64,000 bases of DNA, from positions 62,001 to 126,000 of the forward strand of contig NZ_VTDO01000005.1 of NCBI RefSeq assembly GCF_015627125.1, written 5' to 3'. Origin of the DNA: Acinetobacter rathckeae. Its GTDB lineage: Bacteria > Pseudomonadota > Gammaproteobacteria > Pseudomonadales > Moraxellaceae. The notes beneath the pieces were generated by a model. It worked only from the letters and a program-made list of their open reading frames with translations, was not told the origin of the DNA and searched no databases. A program made the translations under genes and the position numbers. Below, in pieces: positions 42,372 to 52,730 of this stretch (the stretch's first letter is position 1; the number at the start of each line of letters is the position of its first letter).

Positions 42372-42770
42372 TTAAGTATTACGATTTATATGTTGAATAT
42401 AATATTCAATGTCTGCGTCATCATAACCGAGTAATTGACCAATTTCTCGCTCTAAAGGGGCAGAGAAGCCAACAGATAAAGTCATTTTTATCACTTCAAT
42501 CAAACGCTGTACATTCGGGGTATTGGGGGCATGCGAAATTACGTAATATACGATTTCACGAGGCTCACCTTTAAATAAAAAATGATGGGTAAATTGCGTG
42601 CAGTGTAGACGACCACTTTCGAGATAAGGTGTAAATTCCTCTGGCATCTCTGAGTCTGTATAAAATAGCGCCAATGGTTTTTTGTTGGCCAACATGAGTT
42701 CTAATTCTTTGTATTCGTGTGGGCCTAAAGATGGGTGCATTGGCATGTTATGCATATATGATTCACTCAT
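42372..42770 (-). CDS. Hypothetical protein following ptsP
   Basis: I do not recognise this 132-residue cytoplasmic protein. It has a short His/Met/Pro-rich start, then a compact alpha/beta pattern with EYKELELMLANKKPLALFY and a C-terminal helix pair. Its ATG lies one base after the ptsP stop, so it is almost certainly co-transcribed and coupled with ptsP. That suggests a role linked to the nitrogen phosphotransferase system, but there is no direct evidence. Confidence 0.7.
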   Translation of the reverse strand: MSESYMHNMPMHPSLGPHEYKELELMLANKKPLALFYTDSEMPEEFTPYLESGRLHCTQFTHHFLFKGEPREIVYYVISHAPNTPNVQRLIEVIKMTLSVGFSAPLEREIGQLLGYDDADIEYYIQHINRNT

Positions 42771-42771
42771 G

Positions 42772-45066
42772 TTAACTGGTAATTAAACGATTGGTTTTGA
42801 CCATATCTTCAAGACCATGGGTTTTAAAATAGTTTTCTAGCCAACTTTTAATCATCAGTGGATTATCTAGTGTAAGTACATGCTCTAACAGTTCTTTTGC
42901 ATCGTGCATAGGTACATGGCAAATGGCTTTACGTACACGTAAGATATTGCTTGAGCTCATAGACAAGGTGTTAAAGCCCATGGCCATGAGTAATATGGCA
43001 GAGAGTGGATCACCGGCCATTTCACCACAAATACTAATTGGCTTATTGTACTGGTGGCAGTCTTGTACTAAGCGGTTGAGGGCACGCAATACCGCAGGGT
43101 GAAAATGAGAATACACGCCCGATACATGCGGGTTATTGCGATCCACGGCCAACAAATATTGTGTTAAGTCATTAGAGCCGACTGAGAAAAAGTCAACTAA
43201 GCCCGCAAACTCACGAATTTGGAACAATATACTCGGTACTTCAACCATAATACCCAGTTTTGGCTTGGTAATATTGACCTGTTCTTCTTCTTGAATGGCT
43301 TTACAGTCACGTTCTAGCAAGTATAAAACTTCTTCCACTTCGCTAATACTGGTGACCATTGGTAATAAAATATGTAAGTTATTTAAACCAATATTGGCTT
43401 TGAGCATGGCTCTAATTTGTGATGAAAAAATTTCAGGGTGGTCTAAAGTAAAACGTAGCCCACGCCAACCCAATGCGGAGTTGGCTTCATTAATACTAAA
43501 ATAAGGTAGCTCCTTATCTGCACCAATATCTAAAGTACGCATGGTGACAGGCTTGCCTGCAAAGTGGCTCAGTTGTTGGCGGTAAATCACGCGCTGTTCT
43601 TCTTCACCAGGGAAGCGGTCACGGAGCATAAATGGAATTTCACTGCGGTATAAACCTACGCCTTTCGCTCCACGTTGCACACCACGGACAACATCAATCA
43701 TCAGTCCAGTGTTGACTAAAAGCTGTGTTGCAACGCCGTCGGGTGTAATGGCATCTTTGGTTTCGTACTGCTTTAAATCTTTAGCAATTTGTTCTTCTTC
43801 TTTTTGAATTTCTTTATAGCGTTGACGCAAGCGACGTGGTGGATTGATGGTGACTTTACCTTGATAGGCATCAACAATCATTTCTACATCATCAAGTGTG
43901 CTAATGGGTAATTCTGTGACACCAACCACGGTAGGTATACCTAAAGCCCGTGCCACAATCACCATATGTGAATTGGCAGCCCCATCTGTTGTAACAATGG
44001 CTGCAATTTTGTCGACAGGTAACTCGACCAGTGCGGCTGTACTAATTTCATCGCCAATTAAAATACTGTCTGAGCTAAGTTCTTTGTGGCTTGCATCGGC
44101 TTCTTGCAGTGAGGCTAAAATACGTCGTCCTAAGTCTTTGAGATCAGAGACACGCTCACGTAAATAATCATCTTCCATTTGTGAAAAGTGGGCAATATGA
44201 CGTTCTAGTACAATCCGTACCGCACCTTGAGCCCAATGACCTGAGCGGATTTCCTCTTTAATTTCTTGCGGAAGGGCATGGTCATCCAGCATACGTAAAA
44301 AAATACTAAATAAGGCACGCTCATCTGACATGAGTGAGTCTTTCATTTTTTCATCGAGGCGTTTGATCTCTTCACGTACAACAAGCACTGCTTGGTCAAG
44401 TAAACCGAGCTGTTCGCTAATGTCTTCGGCCTCTCTTTCAGGTACAGCAGAAATATCTGAAGGTGGGTACAGTACAATCGCGCGACCTAATGCAATGCCT
44501 CCAGAGCCTGCAACCCCTTGAAAGGTTTTATAGTTGGAAATATTGGCCACTTTACGAAATAGGTCGGTGCTATTTACGGCGTGGGCATGGGCAATGACCC
44601 CTGAGAGTTGTGCACACAAGGTGACTAGAAATGACTCGGCTGCCTCACTAAAGTCTTGGCGTTCTTTGTTTTGCACCACCAAAACACCCATGACTTTACG
44701 GCGATACATGACGGGCACACCCATAAATGAGTTATATATTTCTTCGCCTGTTTCAGGGAAGTAAGCATATTTCTCATGCTCTGATGCACGCTCAAGATTA
44801 ACGATTTCTTCTCGTTGCCCAACTAAGCCGACTAACCCTTCGCCAAATTGCAATGACACATGGCCCACAGATTCAACATTGAGCCCTTTACTTGCCATCA
44901 GCAAATAGCATTGATTTCGTTCATCGAGTAAATAAATCGAACATACATCTACATCCATGGCCTCAGATACTTGTTTGACCATAATATCTAAGGATTCATG
45001 CAGGTCATTAGAGGCATTGATTTTTTGTACAATGCTTCTTAATGTGTCTAGTTGCATGTTCGACAT
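42772..45066 (-). CDS. ptsP: Phosphoenolpyruvate-protein phosphotransferase PtsP (EI-Ntr)
   Basis: The 764-residue enzyme I of the nitrogen PTS has an N-terminal GAF domain (about residues 1-150). The PEP-utilising swivel domain carries catalytic His367 (AANSHMVIVARALG), and the C-terminal PEP-binding barrel has SVGSNDLTQY and the Cys of ISICGEMAG. It phosphorylates NPr with PEP and signals nitrogen or potassium status. No ptsN or ptsO lies here. rppH is just upstream, an order shared with E. coli. Confidence 0.95.
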   Translation of the reverse strand: MSNMQLDTLRSIVQKINASNDLHESLDIMVKQVSEAMDVDVCSIYLLDERNQCYLLMASKGLNVESVGHVSLQFGEGLVGLVGQREEIVNLERASEHEKYAYFPETGEEIYNSFMGVPVMYRRKVMGVLVVQNKERQDFSEAAESFLVTLCAQLSGVIAHAHAVNSTDLFRKVANISNYKTFQGVAGSGGIALGRAIVLYPPSDISAVPEREAEDISEQLGLLDQAVLVVREEIKRLDEKMKDSLMSDERALFSIFLRMLDDHALPQEIKEEIRSGHWAQGAVRIVLERHIAHFSQMEDDYLRERVSDLKDLGRRILASLQEADASHKELSSDSILIGDEISTAALVELPVDKIAAIVTTDGAANSHMVIVARALGIPTVVGVTELPISTLDDVEMIVDAYQGKVTINPPRRLRQRYKEIQKEEEQIAKDLKQYETKDAITPDGVATQLLVNTGLMIDVVRGVQRGAKGVGLYRSEIPFMLRDRFPGEEEQRVIYRQQLSHFAGKPVTMRTLDIGADKELPYFSINEANSALGWRGLRFTLDHPEIFSSQIRAMLKANIGLNNLHILLPMVTSISEVEEVLYLLERDCKAIQEEEQVNITKPKLGIMVEVPSILFQIREFAGLVDFFSVGSNDLTQYLLAVDRNNPHVSGVYSHFHPAVLRALNRLVQDCHQYNKPISICGEMAGDPLSAILLMAMGFNTLSMSSSNILRVRKAICHVPMHDAKELLEHVLTLDNPLMIKSWLENYFKTHGLEDMVKTNRLITS

Positions 45067-45165
45067 AAATGCATACTCCCGAGCATTTAATAAGTAATAG
45101 TAGCTTTAGTTATAACAGTATCATACAGAAAAATCATTCACTAAAAATGTCTCTTTTGATCTACT

Positions 45166-45639
45166 TTAGTGCAAAAATTGCGTAGATAACTCAAGCATGG
45201 CTTTGCGGTAAACATCTCGTTTAAAATTGACGACTTGCCCAAGTGGATACCAATAACTGACCCATTGCCACTGGTCAAACTCGGGTGGGTGTGACAAATT
45301 TAGCTGTATGTATTTGGTTGGTGCGATGAGACGCAATAAAAACCATTTTTGTTTCTGACCAATACAAATCGGTTCAGATCCTGAACGAATGTATCTGTGT
45401 GGCAAACGATAGCGTAACCAACCTTTGGTTTGAGCAATCATTTGGACGTGTTCTGGAAGTAGACCAACTTCTTCCCTAAGCTCTCTATAAAGGGCTTGCT
45501 CAGCAGTTTCACCTTGCTGTATACCACCTTGTGGAAATTGCCAAGCATTGTGCCCAATGCGTTTTGCCCATAACACTTGTCCATTATCGTTTGCCAAAAT
45601 GATCCCGACATTGGGTCGGAAACCTTCGGAGTCGATCAT
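45166..45639 (-). CDS. rppH: RNA pyrophosphohydrolase RppH
   Basis: The 157-residue Nudix enzyme removes pyrophosphate from mRNA 5' ends and so triggers decay by RNase E, also encoded here. The Nudix box is [17 protein letters not shown] followed by REEVGL. The family start [15 protein letters not shown] and the size match RppH/NudH. It lies 99 bp upstream of ptsP on the same strand. Confidence 0.95.
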   Translation of the reverse strand: MIDSEGFRPNVGIILANDNGQVLWAKRIGHNAWQFPQGGIQQGETAEQALYRELREEVGLLPEHVQMIAQTKGWLRYRLPHRYIRSGSEPICIGQKQKWFLLRLIAPTKYIQLNLSHPPEFDQWQWVSYWYPLGQVVNFKRDVYRKAMLELSTQFLH

Positions 45640-45825
45640 TTGGCTACCTGTAATTGTGCTGATTTTTATAGGTCTGATTTGGGCAAATGCGTTTTTTATA
45701 CAGTTGTCAAAAAAAGACCGTAGAATCTTATTAAATAATTGTTATGATCTTAACGAATTTCTGACCTTAATCGGTGATTGATTTACATTTTTTTTCTTTA
45801 TTATTCAAATTAAATGAGAGTTTTC

Positions 45826-46479
45826 ATGAAATTGGCTTTATTTGACTTAGATCACACCCTACTAAATACCGACTCAGATCATTCTTGGGGAGAGTTTTTG
45901 ATTAAAGAGGGTTTGGTTGATGAAAAGCGTCATCGTGAAATGAATGATCAGTTTTATGAAGATTACAAAACAGGCCAATTAGACCCAATTGCTTATAATG
46001 AGTTTGTCTTTGAGTTTTTAACCCAACATGATCAGGCTACGCTCGCAAAAATTCATGCTCGATTTATGCAAACAGTGATCGTTCCTCAAATGCGACCACA
46101 GGGGTTAGAGATGGTGAAGTACCATCAATCGCTTGGTCATGCGTTGGTGGGTATTACCGCAACCAACGACTTTATTACTACCCCTATTTTTAATGCTTTT
46201 GGGATTACACAGGTGATTGCCACACAAGCTGAACAAAAAGCAGGTGTGTATACAGGCCATGTGGCAGGAACGCCGTGTTTTCAAGCAGGGAAGTTAGTGC
46301 GTTTAGAGCAGTGGCTTAATGGCAAAGATGTTGAAGAAAGTTGGGCATATTCAGATTCATTTAATGACCGTTTTTTATTAGAGTATGCTACACATGCGTT
46401 TGCTGTGACACCTGATGACCGTTTAGCAGTACTTGCGCATGAGCAAGCATGGCCAATTTTAGATTGGTCTATGGCTTAA
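45826..46479 (+). CDS. HAD-superfamily hydrolase, SerB-like subfamily IB
   Basis: The 217-residue protein begins KLALFDLDHTLLNTDSD (motif I) and has a helical cap, then the motif II region GITATNDFIT, Lys in GKLVRLEQW, and motif IV YSDSFNDRFLL. This is the HAD-IB phosphoserine-phosphatase-like pattern; members act on small phosphates, and the substrate is unknown. ATG 45826 has GAGAG upstream; an ATG at 45814 is less likely because it overlaps that site. Confidence 0.87.
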   Translation: MKLALFDLDHTLLNTDSDHSWGEFLIKEGLVDEKRHREMNDQFYEDYKTGQLDPIAYNEFVFEFLTQHDQATLAKIHARFMQTVIVPQMRPQGLEMVKYHQSLGHALVGITATNDFITTPIFNAFGITQVIATQAEQKAGVYTGHVAGTPCFQAGKLVRLEQWLNGKDVEESWAYSDSFNDRFLLEYATHAFAVTPDDRLAVLAHEQAWPILDWSMA

Positions 46480-46578
46480 CGGTTTTGGATTAAGCTATTG
46501 TAAACAGAGCACTTTGCTAAAGACATCATGCTTGAAATGGGGTTCTTGCAAGTGTTCTGTGCTCATGTGACACATAGA

Positions 46579-46929
46579 TTATGTGTTTTCTATACACTTT
46601 TGCAGCACCTCTAAAGGAATCCAACCTTCTTCTTTGGTCGATTTATTGATACCCCATATCCAACCATTGAGCTCTTCTATTTTTTCAATTATATCGTTGG
46701 TATCAGCATCTAATTCTTTTGCCGAATAGTTTTTATTGATATAGCCCTCTGTATTGCTTTGAAAGTCGATGATTTGTTTGGGGATCCAACCGCTATTATT
46801 CTGTGTTTTGCAAAAAAACCAGCCCTTCCATTGCTCATCTTGTAAACCAATATCTACTTTAGTGCCACGTGTGACTATGATTGGATTTTTGTATTGGCTT
46901 TCATATTTTTTGATGACATTAAATATCAC
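46579..46929 (-). CDS. Small protein with two SH3-like domains
   Basis: The 116-residue protein has two similar halves. Each ends in a tryptophan-glycine-Trp-Ile-Pro pattern (GWFFCKTQNNSGWIPKQII and GWIWGINKSTKEEGWIPLEVL), as in bacterial variant SH3 domains. There is no signal peptide. Such small SH3 proteins are scattered in Acinetobacter and have no assigned role. It stands alone between unrelated genes. Confidence 0.7.
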   Translation of the reverse strand: MIFNVIKKYESQYKNPIIVTRGTKVDIGLQDEQWKGWFFCKTQNNSGWIPKQIIDFQSNTEGYINKNYSAKELDADTNDIIEKIEELNGWIWGINKSTKEEGWIPLEVLQKCIENT

Positions 46930-46978
46930 TTTAAACTATCCCATCAGTTTTGCTATTTAAGACATGCTTTTAAGGCGA

Positions 46979-47842
46979 TTATTGTGTTTGCATAAACTGA
47001 ATCAGTGCTTCAGTGGCTTTAGATTGACTGCGATTGGGGTGCCAGACCATACCTAGGGTACGTTTAAGCTCAATATCAATATCTAAACGCACAAGCTCAT
47101 CATTCAGCAGTGTTTGAGGTAAGACTGACCAGCCTAAACCAATAGAAGCCAACATACGAATGGACTCTAAAGGGTTGTTGGTCATACTGACTTTCGGGCG
47201 TAAATTGTGCTTTTCAAATTCAGCCAAAGTAATTTGACTGGTATATGTTTTTGCTGCAGGCAATAGGCTTGGGTATGTTATTAACTGCTCAAGGCTCAGT
47301 TGTTTGACTGATGCCAATGGGTGGAATGGTGCGGCCACAAAAATAAGAGGATCTTCCCATAACGAAATATAACTCAAGCGTTCATCAAGTTTTGGGGGTA
47401 AGGTTAAAAAAGCAATTTCTAAGTCACCTGCAAGTACTTGCTCATGTGCCTGTTCCGAATCTACAAACTTTACATCGAGCGTGACTTGAGGGTACTGCTG
47501 TACGTAATGTTTTAAATGGTGAGGTAAATGATGTAGTCCAATATGGTGACTTGTACCCAATTTAAGTAAACCTTGAACAGAATCATGTTCATGGCTTAAT
47601 GTATGATGAATACTGCCAAGGGTATTGAGCCATGTTTTCACTTGAGGCAATAAGCTATACGCCACTTGTGTGGGTTGAATGCCTCGGCCAGCAGATTCAA
47701 ATAAGCGTACGTTAAAGTAAGCCTCTACATTATGAATACGTTTCGTCACAGCAGGCTGAGTAATAAAAAGTAAATCTGCTGCCACAGAAATAGAGCCTGT
47801 TTCCATGACTTTGACAAATGCTTCAAAAGCAGCCAGATTCAT
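46979..47842 (-). CDS. LysR-family regulator divergent from leuC
   Basis: The 287-residue protein has a LysR helix-turn-helix (AFEAFVKVMETGSISVAADLL...QPAVTKRIHNVE) and a substrate-binding domain. It is divergent from leuC with 242 bp between them, the classic position for a LysR regulator of the neighbouring operon. That it controls leucine biosynthesis is inference from this layout. Such a regulator would sense a leucine-pathway metabolite. Confidence 0.85.
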   Translation of the reverse strand: MNLAAFEAFVKVMETGSISVAADLLFITQPAVTKRIHNVEAYFNVRLFESAGRGIQPTQVAYSLLPQVKTWLNTLGSIHHTLSHEHDSVQGLLKLGTSHHIGLHHLPHHLKHYVQQYPQVTLDVKFVDSEQAHEQVLAGDLEIAFLTLPPKLDERLSYISLWEDPLIFVAAPFHPLASVKQLSLEQLITYPSLLPAAKTYTSQITLAEFEKHNLRPKVSMTNNPLESIRMLASIGLGWSVLPQTLLNDELVRLDIDIELKRTLGMVWHPNRSQSKATEALIQFMQTQ

Positions 47843-48008
47843 GGTTTATTCCTTTTTATTAAAAATAATTTTATACAATATCATATATCTTATTATTTTT
47901 TTTTATGCAACTTTTGTTGTGTCTTGGCTTTTTAAATAGAGGATTCATTCTGTGACTAAATGTACTGAAATGATTCCAAAAAGTTTAATGATGTATAAAA
48001 ATGATAAA

Positions 48009-48037
48009 TTAGATTTATGATAGACTCTAGTTATAAT
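48009..48037 (+). promoter_or_regulatory. Probable leuC promoter
   Basis: A perfect TATAAT (48032-48037) is preceded at 17 bases by TTAGAT, a weak match to TTGACA. The weak -35 fits an activator-dependent promoter, as expected for LysR control. It lies about 48 bp before the leuC start. Confidence 0.5.
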
Positions 48038-48084
48038 ACAGTGAAAGCAACCTAAACGCACCCAGTCCAATGGAGTACAACGAC

Positions 48085-49503
48085 ATGGCAGGCAAAACGT
48101 TATACGATAAATTATGGGATGACCATTTAGTTAAACAACGTGACGATGGCTCAAGTTTAATCTATATCGACAGACAACTTTTACATGAAGTAACCTCACC
48201 ACAGGCCTTTGAAGGTCTTGTACTGGCAGGTCGTCAGCCGTGGCGTTTAGGGGCAAATGTTGCTACACCAGATCATAACGTACCAACCTCTAAAAAAGAA
48301 CGTGAGCAAGGCATTGCAGGAATTGAAGACAATACCTCTCGTATACAAGTACAAACCTTAGATGATAACTGTAAAAGCTTTAATGTCGTGCAGTTTGGTA
48401 TTAATGATATTCGTCAGGGTATTGTGCATGTGGTTGGCCCTGAGCAAGGCTTAACCTTGCCGGGTATGACTGTGGTATGTGGTGACTCGCATACTGCCAC
48501 ACATGGTGCATTTGGCTGTTTGGCACATGGTATTGGTACATCAGAAGTGGAGCATGTCCTTGCAACGCAGTGCTTAGTACAGAAAAAAATGAAAAATATG
48601 CTTGTACGTGTCGATGGCAAGTTGGGTCAGGGCGTGACATCAAAAGATGTTGTACTTGCCATTATTGGTAAAATTGGTACGGCAGGTGGCACGGGGCATG
48701 CCATTGAATTTGGTGGTCAAGTATTCCGTGATATGTCTATAGAAGGACGTATGACGGTGTGTAACATGGCCATTGAAGGTGGTGCACGTGTTGGTTTAGT
48801 CGCTGTAGATGACAAAACCATTGAATACGTGAAAAACCGACCATATGCACCAAAAGGTCAAGATTGGGACAAAGCTGTTGAGTATTGGAACACCTTGCAT
48901 TCAGATGATGATGCACATTTCGATACTGTCGTGGTATTACAAGGTGAAGAGATTGAACCACAAGTGTCTTGGGGTACATCACCTGAAATGGTTATTCCCG
49001 TGTCTAAAATGGTGCCTACACTTGAAGAAGCAAAAGATGATGTGCAACGTAACGACTGGATTCGCTCATACCAATATATGGGTTTAACTGCAGGTCAAGC
49101 GTTACAAGACATTTGCCTTGATCGAGTGTTTATTGGTTCATGTACTAATTCACGTATTGAAGATATTCGTGCAGCAGCAGAAGTGGTTAAAGGGCGTAAA
49201 GTCGCACCTACCATTAAGCAAGCGATGGTTGTACCAGGCTCAGGCTTAGTGAAGTCACAGGCAGAGAATGAAGGTTTACATCAAATCTTTATTGATGCAG
49301 GTTTTGAATGGCGTGAGCCAGGTTGTTCAATGTGTTTGGCGATGAATGCAGATAAATTACAGTCAGGTGAGCATTGTGCTTCAACCTCAAACCGTAATTT
49401 TGAAGGCCGTCAGGGTAATGGTGGTCGTACGCATTTAGTGAGTCCAGCAATGGCAGCAGCCGCTGCGATTGCAGGTCATTTTGTTGATGTTCGCACATTC
49501 TAA
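48085..49503 (+). CDS. leuC: 3-isopropylmalate dehydratase large subunit
   Basis: The 472-residue aconitase-family protein isomerises 2- to 3-isopropylmalate in leucine synthesis with LeuD. The 4Fe-4S ligands are the Cys in [14 protein letters not shown] and the two in [11 protein letters not shown]. The start [11 protein letters not shown] at 48085 matches the family, with GGAG about 9 bases upstream; the ATG at 48070 is less likely. Confidence 0.97.
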   Translation: MAGKTLYDKLWDDHLVKQRDDGSSLIYIDRQLLHEVTSPQAFEGLVLAGRQPWRLGANVATPDHNVPTSKKEREQGIAGIEDNTSRIQVQTLDDNCKSFNVVQFGINDIRQGIVHVVGPEQGLTLPGMTVVCGDSHTATHGAFGCLAHGIGTSEVEHVLATQCLVQKKMKNMLVRVDGKLGQGVTSKDVVLAIIGKIGTAGGTGHAIEFGGQVFRDMSIEGRMTVCNMAIEGGARVGLVAVDDKTIEYVKNRPYAPKGQDWDKAVEYWNTLHSDDDAHFDTVVVLQGEEIEPQVSWGTSPEMVIPVSKMVPTLEEAKDDVQRNDWIRSYQYMGLTAGQALQDICLDRVFIGSCTNSRIEDIRAAAEVVKGRKVAPTIKQAMVVPGSGLVKSQAENEGLHQIFIDAGFEWREPGCSMCLAMNADKLQSGEHCASTSNRNFEGRQGNGGRTHLVSPAMAAAAAIAGHFVDVRTF

Positions 49504-49514
49504 GGAGTAGCACA

Positions 49515-50165
49515 GTGAAAGCATATATCGTTGAAACAGGCCTTGTTGCACCTTTAGACCGTGCCAATGTCGATACCGACTTAATTATTCCTAAGCAGTT
49601 TTTAAAATCAATTAAACGCACAGGTTTTGGCGACAACTTATTTGACGAGCTTCGTTATTTAGATGAAGGGTATTTAGGACAAGACATTAATAAACGTCCG
49701 AAAAACCCAGATTTTGTGTTAAACCAAGCACGTTACCAAGGTGCAACCATTTTAGTGACCCGTAAAAACTTTGGCTGTGGTTCAAGTCGTGAGCATGCAC
49801 CGTGGGCACTCAATGAATACGGTTTTCGTACTGTGATTGCACCAAGCTATGCCGACATTTTTTTCAACAATAGTTTCAAAAATGGCATGTTACCTGTGAT
49901 TTTGTCGGAAGAGCAGGTTGATTTTATTATTAAATCTTGCCAAGCCAATGAGGGATATACCTTAACAGTTGATCTTGCATCACAAGAAGTACGTTTGAGT
50001 ACGGGTGAGGTATTTACATTTGAAGTTGACCCATTTCGTAAACACTGTTTATTAAACGGTTTAGATGATATTGGTTTAACCTTACAAGATGGCGATTTAA
50101 TTCGTGCTTACGAAGATAAAATTAAACAACGTAAGCCATGGATTTTTAATGCACTTTCATCTTAA
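49515..50165 (+). CDS. leuD: 3-isopropylmalate dehydratase small subunit
   Basis: The 216-residue swivel subunit pairs with LeuC. It has [16 protein letters not shown] near the start and the family motif [15 protein letters not shown]. It starts with GTG behind a strong AAGGAG and lies 11 bp after leuC, so the two are in one operon. Confidence 0.97.
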   Translation: MKAYIVETGLVAPLDRANVDTDLIIPKQFLKSIKRTGFGDNLFDELRYLDEGYLGQDINKRPKNPDFVLNQARYQGATILVTRKNFGCGSSREHAPWALNEYGFRTVIAPSYADIFFNNSFKNGMLPVILSEEQVDFIIKSCQANEGYTLTVDLASQEVRLSTGEVFTFEVDPFRKHCLLNGLDDIGLTLQDGDLIRAYEDKIKQRKPWIFNALSS

Positions 50166-50251
50166 GCCAATGATAGTCGTGGTGTGCCAAACAAACTCTT
50201 GCTAAGATGAGTCATCTTTTGAGTAGACTGCCGTCAGGTTGGCTTAAATCC

Positions 50252-50827
50252 ATGAAAAACATGATTGCTAAAATGCTGTTTATTGGCATGTGCTGTTTGA
50301 GTTTCAGTGCATGTCAAACAACACCGAAGCATTTGGTTTCAAAGCAAGCGTTACCTAATAATAGTACTGTAAAAATTTTTTGCGATGGTGCAAAAGCATG
50401 TGAGTTTGAGCGTGTGAGCCATGTGCGCATTGTAAATGAAAACACACACTTGGTTGACTATGATGCCATTCAAAAAGGCTATGTTCGCTTACAGTTAAGT
50501 TCGACTTTAGAGTCAAACCACTTGTACTTAACCGTACCTGCACAGCAACAAGAAGTTGTGATTCGGTTTTATCCAATTTCTTTAGAGCGTGCTGAAAAAA
50601 TTAATGTGATTCATCAGTTTAAACCAAATCAAACCTATACATTTAGTATGTATAGAGATCGGATTAAGCGTGACAATAATTTACTGAGCTTATCTACACC
50701 AGACCCGTTGTGTGTCAAGCTTTTAGAAGGACAACGAGTCATTCGTGTCTTTTGTAAGCCATACAATGTTTTAACAGGTTTAGGTGAGTTTGTAGAGCAA
50801 AAAAATGACTTTAAATCACTGAGGTGA
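50252..50827 (+). CDS. Lipoprotein of unknown function within the leu cluster
   Basis: The protein of about 191 residues has a lipobox SFSAC after a hydrophobic leader (Cys about residue 21). The mature part is strand-rich with no motif I recognise. It lies between leuD and leuB in the same direction, so it is likely transcribed with them, yet it is unrelated to leucine synthesis. In Pseudomonas a different gene occupies this position. The ATG at 50252 was chosen as the lipoprotein start; 50207 is possible. Confidence 0.68.
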   Translation: MKNMIAKMLFIGMCCLSFSACQTTPKHLVSKQALPNNSTVKIFCDGAKACEFERVSHVRIVNENTHLVDYDAIQKGYVRLQLSSTLESNHLYLTVPAQQQEVVIRFYPISLERAEKINVIHQFKPNQTYTFSMYRDRIKRDNNLLSLSTPDPLCVKLLEGQRVIRVFCKPYNVLTGLGEFVEQKNDFKSLR

Positions 50828-50866
50828 TCAGTCTTTTTTATATAAAATATTACCATGGAACATGCG

Positions 50867-51943
50867 ATGTCAAAACAAATTCTTATTTTAGCGGGCGATG
50901 GTATTGGCCCTGAAATTATTAAAGCGGCTGAAACTGTACTGGCTGAAGTGAATCAAAAATTTAACCTAGACTTGGCTTGGGAGCATGGTTTACTCGGTGG
51001 TGCTGCAATTGATGCACATGGTAGTCCATACCCTGATGTCACCAGTCAGCAAGCGAAAAATGCAGATGCTATTTTGTTAGGTGCTGTGGGTGGACCAAAA
51101 TGGGATCGTATTGAGCGTTCAATTCGTCCAGAACGTGGTCTGCTTAAAATTAGAAGTGAACTCAATTTATTTGCCAATTTACGCCCTGCAATTTTGTATC
51201 CACAACTTGCCGATGCATCTAGCTTAAAACCTGAAGTGGTTGCTGGCTTAGATATTTTGATCGTACGTGAACTCACAGGTGGTATTTACTTTGGCCAACC
51301 TCGTGGTATTCGTGAATTAGAAAATGGTGAGAAACAAGGCTATAACACAGACGTATATGCTGAATCTGAAATTAAGCGTATTGCAAAAGTCGCTTTTGAA
51401 ATGGCACAGTTACGTGGTGGTAAAGTGTGTTCAGTAGATAAAGCCAATGTGCTTGAAGTCACTGAACTTTGGAAGCAAACAGTCACTCAAGTACAGCAAG
51501 ACAGTTACCCAAATGTTAACTTGTCGCATATGTATGTAGACAATGCCGCAATGCAACTGGTACGTGCGCCAAAGCAATTTGATGTGATTGTGACAGGCAA
51601 CTTGTTTGGCGATATTTTATCTGATGAAGCGGCGATGCTTACAGGCTCAATTGGCATGTTGCCATCTGCATCACTTGATGAACAAGGCAAGGGCATGTAC
51701 GAGCCTTGTCATGGTTCAGCCCCTGATATTGCAGGTCAAGATATTGCTAACCCACTTGCAACCATTTTGTCTGTAGCGATGATGCTACGTTATACGTTTA
51801 GAGAAGAAACGGCTGCGGTAGCGATTGAGCAAGCTGTCGGTAAAGTACTAGACCAAGGTTTACGTACAGCAGATATTATGTCTACAGGTATGACCAAAGT
51901 AGGCACAAAAGCGATGGGCGAGGCTGTTGTAAACGCTCTATAA
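50867..51943 (+). CDS. leuB: 3-isopropylmalate dehydrogenase
   Basis: The 358-residue enzyme oxidatively decarboxylates 3-isopropylmalate with NAD. It has the nucleotide motif [10 protein letters not shown] at the N-terminus, the substrate-binding Arg region [17 protein letters not shown], and the Asp-rich metal site in [15 protein letters not shown]. Two upstream in-frame starts exist; the start at [10 protein letters not shown] fits the family. A strong terminator follows. Confidence 0.96.
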   Translation: MSKQILILAGDGIGPEIIKAAETVLAEVNQKFNLDLAWEHGLLGGAAIDAHGSPYPDVTSQQAKNADAILLGAVGGPKWDRIERSIRPERGLLKIRSELNLFANLRPAILYPQLADASSLKPEVVAGLDILIVRELTGGIYFGQPRGIRELENGEKQGYNTDVYAESEIKRIAKVAFEMAQLRGGKVCSVDKANVLEVTELWKQTVTQVQQDSYPNVNLSHMYVDNAAMQLVRAPKQFDVIVTGNLFGDILSDEAAMLTGSIGMLPSASLDEQGKGMYEPCHGSAPDIAGQDIANPLATILSVAMMLRYTFREETAAVAIEQAVGKVLDQGLRTADIMSTGMTKVGTKAMGEAVVNAL

Positions 51944-51963
51944 CGCAAGTTTTTTTGTTTAGT

Positions 51964-52003
51964 AATGCATGGCTATATTTAGGTAGAGCCATGCATTTTT
52001 TTA
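51964..52003 (+). terminator. Terminator of the leu operon
   Basis: An 11-bp perfect stem (51964-51974 with 51987-51997) has a 12-base loop and ends in a T run. Confidence 0.92.
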
Positions 52004-52016
52004 TTTATTGTTTCAG

Positions 52017-52349
52017 GGGAAATTTGTTTCATTAAATAAAAAGTTGTCCGGTTTTTATTTGGGGTTGGGTATTTTTTATCTTATAGTTTTTGTCATGATT
52101 GCTGTGCTGTCATTCAGTGTGAATTAAGCATTAGGTCATGTGGCAATTGGTTATATGTGTTTCTTGGCCTTTATAATTGCAATGCATTTCAAAGCATATA
52201 GCGAGGTAAGTAAGGGGAAATAACTTGGTAAAATTTTATCAAGGGTCTTGGTTTACTTTTTAGTGCTCGGTTTTCCTATTAGTACATTATTGGCTTTTCT
52301 TATTTTTTCATATACGAAAGAATCGAACTGGCAAACGTTCAATACCTAA
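52017..52349 (+). pseudogene. Decayed small membrane-protein gene
   Basis: One frame reads about 110 codons with only two in-frame stops (52125 and 52221) before a final stop at 52347. The translation is hydrophobic and coherent: FYLGLGIFYLIVFVMIAVLSF, then GYMCFLAFIIAMHF and KILSRVLVYFLVLGFP. It looks like a three-helix membrane protein with a polar tail (SYTKESNWQ). The codons stay in one frame without indels, so the loss is by nonsense mutation. No start ATG is obvious. I cannot name the family. Confidence 0.62.
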
Positions 52350-52360
52350 ATAAAGGCGTA

Positions 52361-52392
52361 AAAAAAGCCACATGATATGCAGTGGCTTTTTT
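52361..52392. terminator. Terminator of infA (bidirectional)
   Basis: A short GC stem (52367-52371 with 52382-52386) sits between A and T runs. On the minus strand it follows infA by 14 bases. Confidence 0.88.
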
Positions 52393-52406
52393 GCTTCGAC
52401 TAATGA

Positions 52407-52628
52407 CTAGCGCGCACGATAAGTAATACGACCTTTACTTAAGTCATAAGGCGTCATTTCAACTTTTACGCTATCGCCAGTTAAAATACGAATGTAATGT
52501 TTACGCATTTTACCAGAAATGTGTGCAATGACTTCATGCCCATTTTCTAAACGAACACGAAACATAGTATTAGGAAGCGTTTCGGTGACAACGCCTTCGA
52601 ACTCAATCAGTTCCTCTTTATTGGCCAT
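52407..52628 (-). CDS. infA: Translation initiation factor IF-1
   Basis: The 73-residue protein is the OB-fold IF-1, bound at the 30S A-site during initiation. It is near identical to the family, with [18 protein letters not shown] and [18 protein letters not shown]. Length is normal. It stands alone with its own terminator. Confidence 0.98.
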   Translation of the reverse strand: MANKEELIEFEGVVTETLPNTMFRVRLENGHEVIAHISGKMRKHYIRILTGDSVKVEMTPYDLSKGRITYRAR

Positions 52629-52730
52629 AGCCTACCTAAATGAATAAAATAACAAGGTGCAAATTATATACAACTTACAATAAGAATACAAGCAAGCAAC
52701 TTATTGCGACCTATAAAATGAGCAGGGTAT

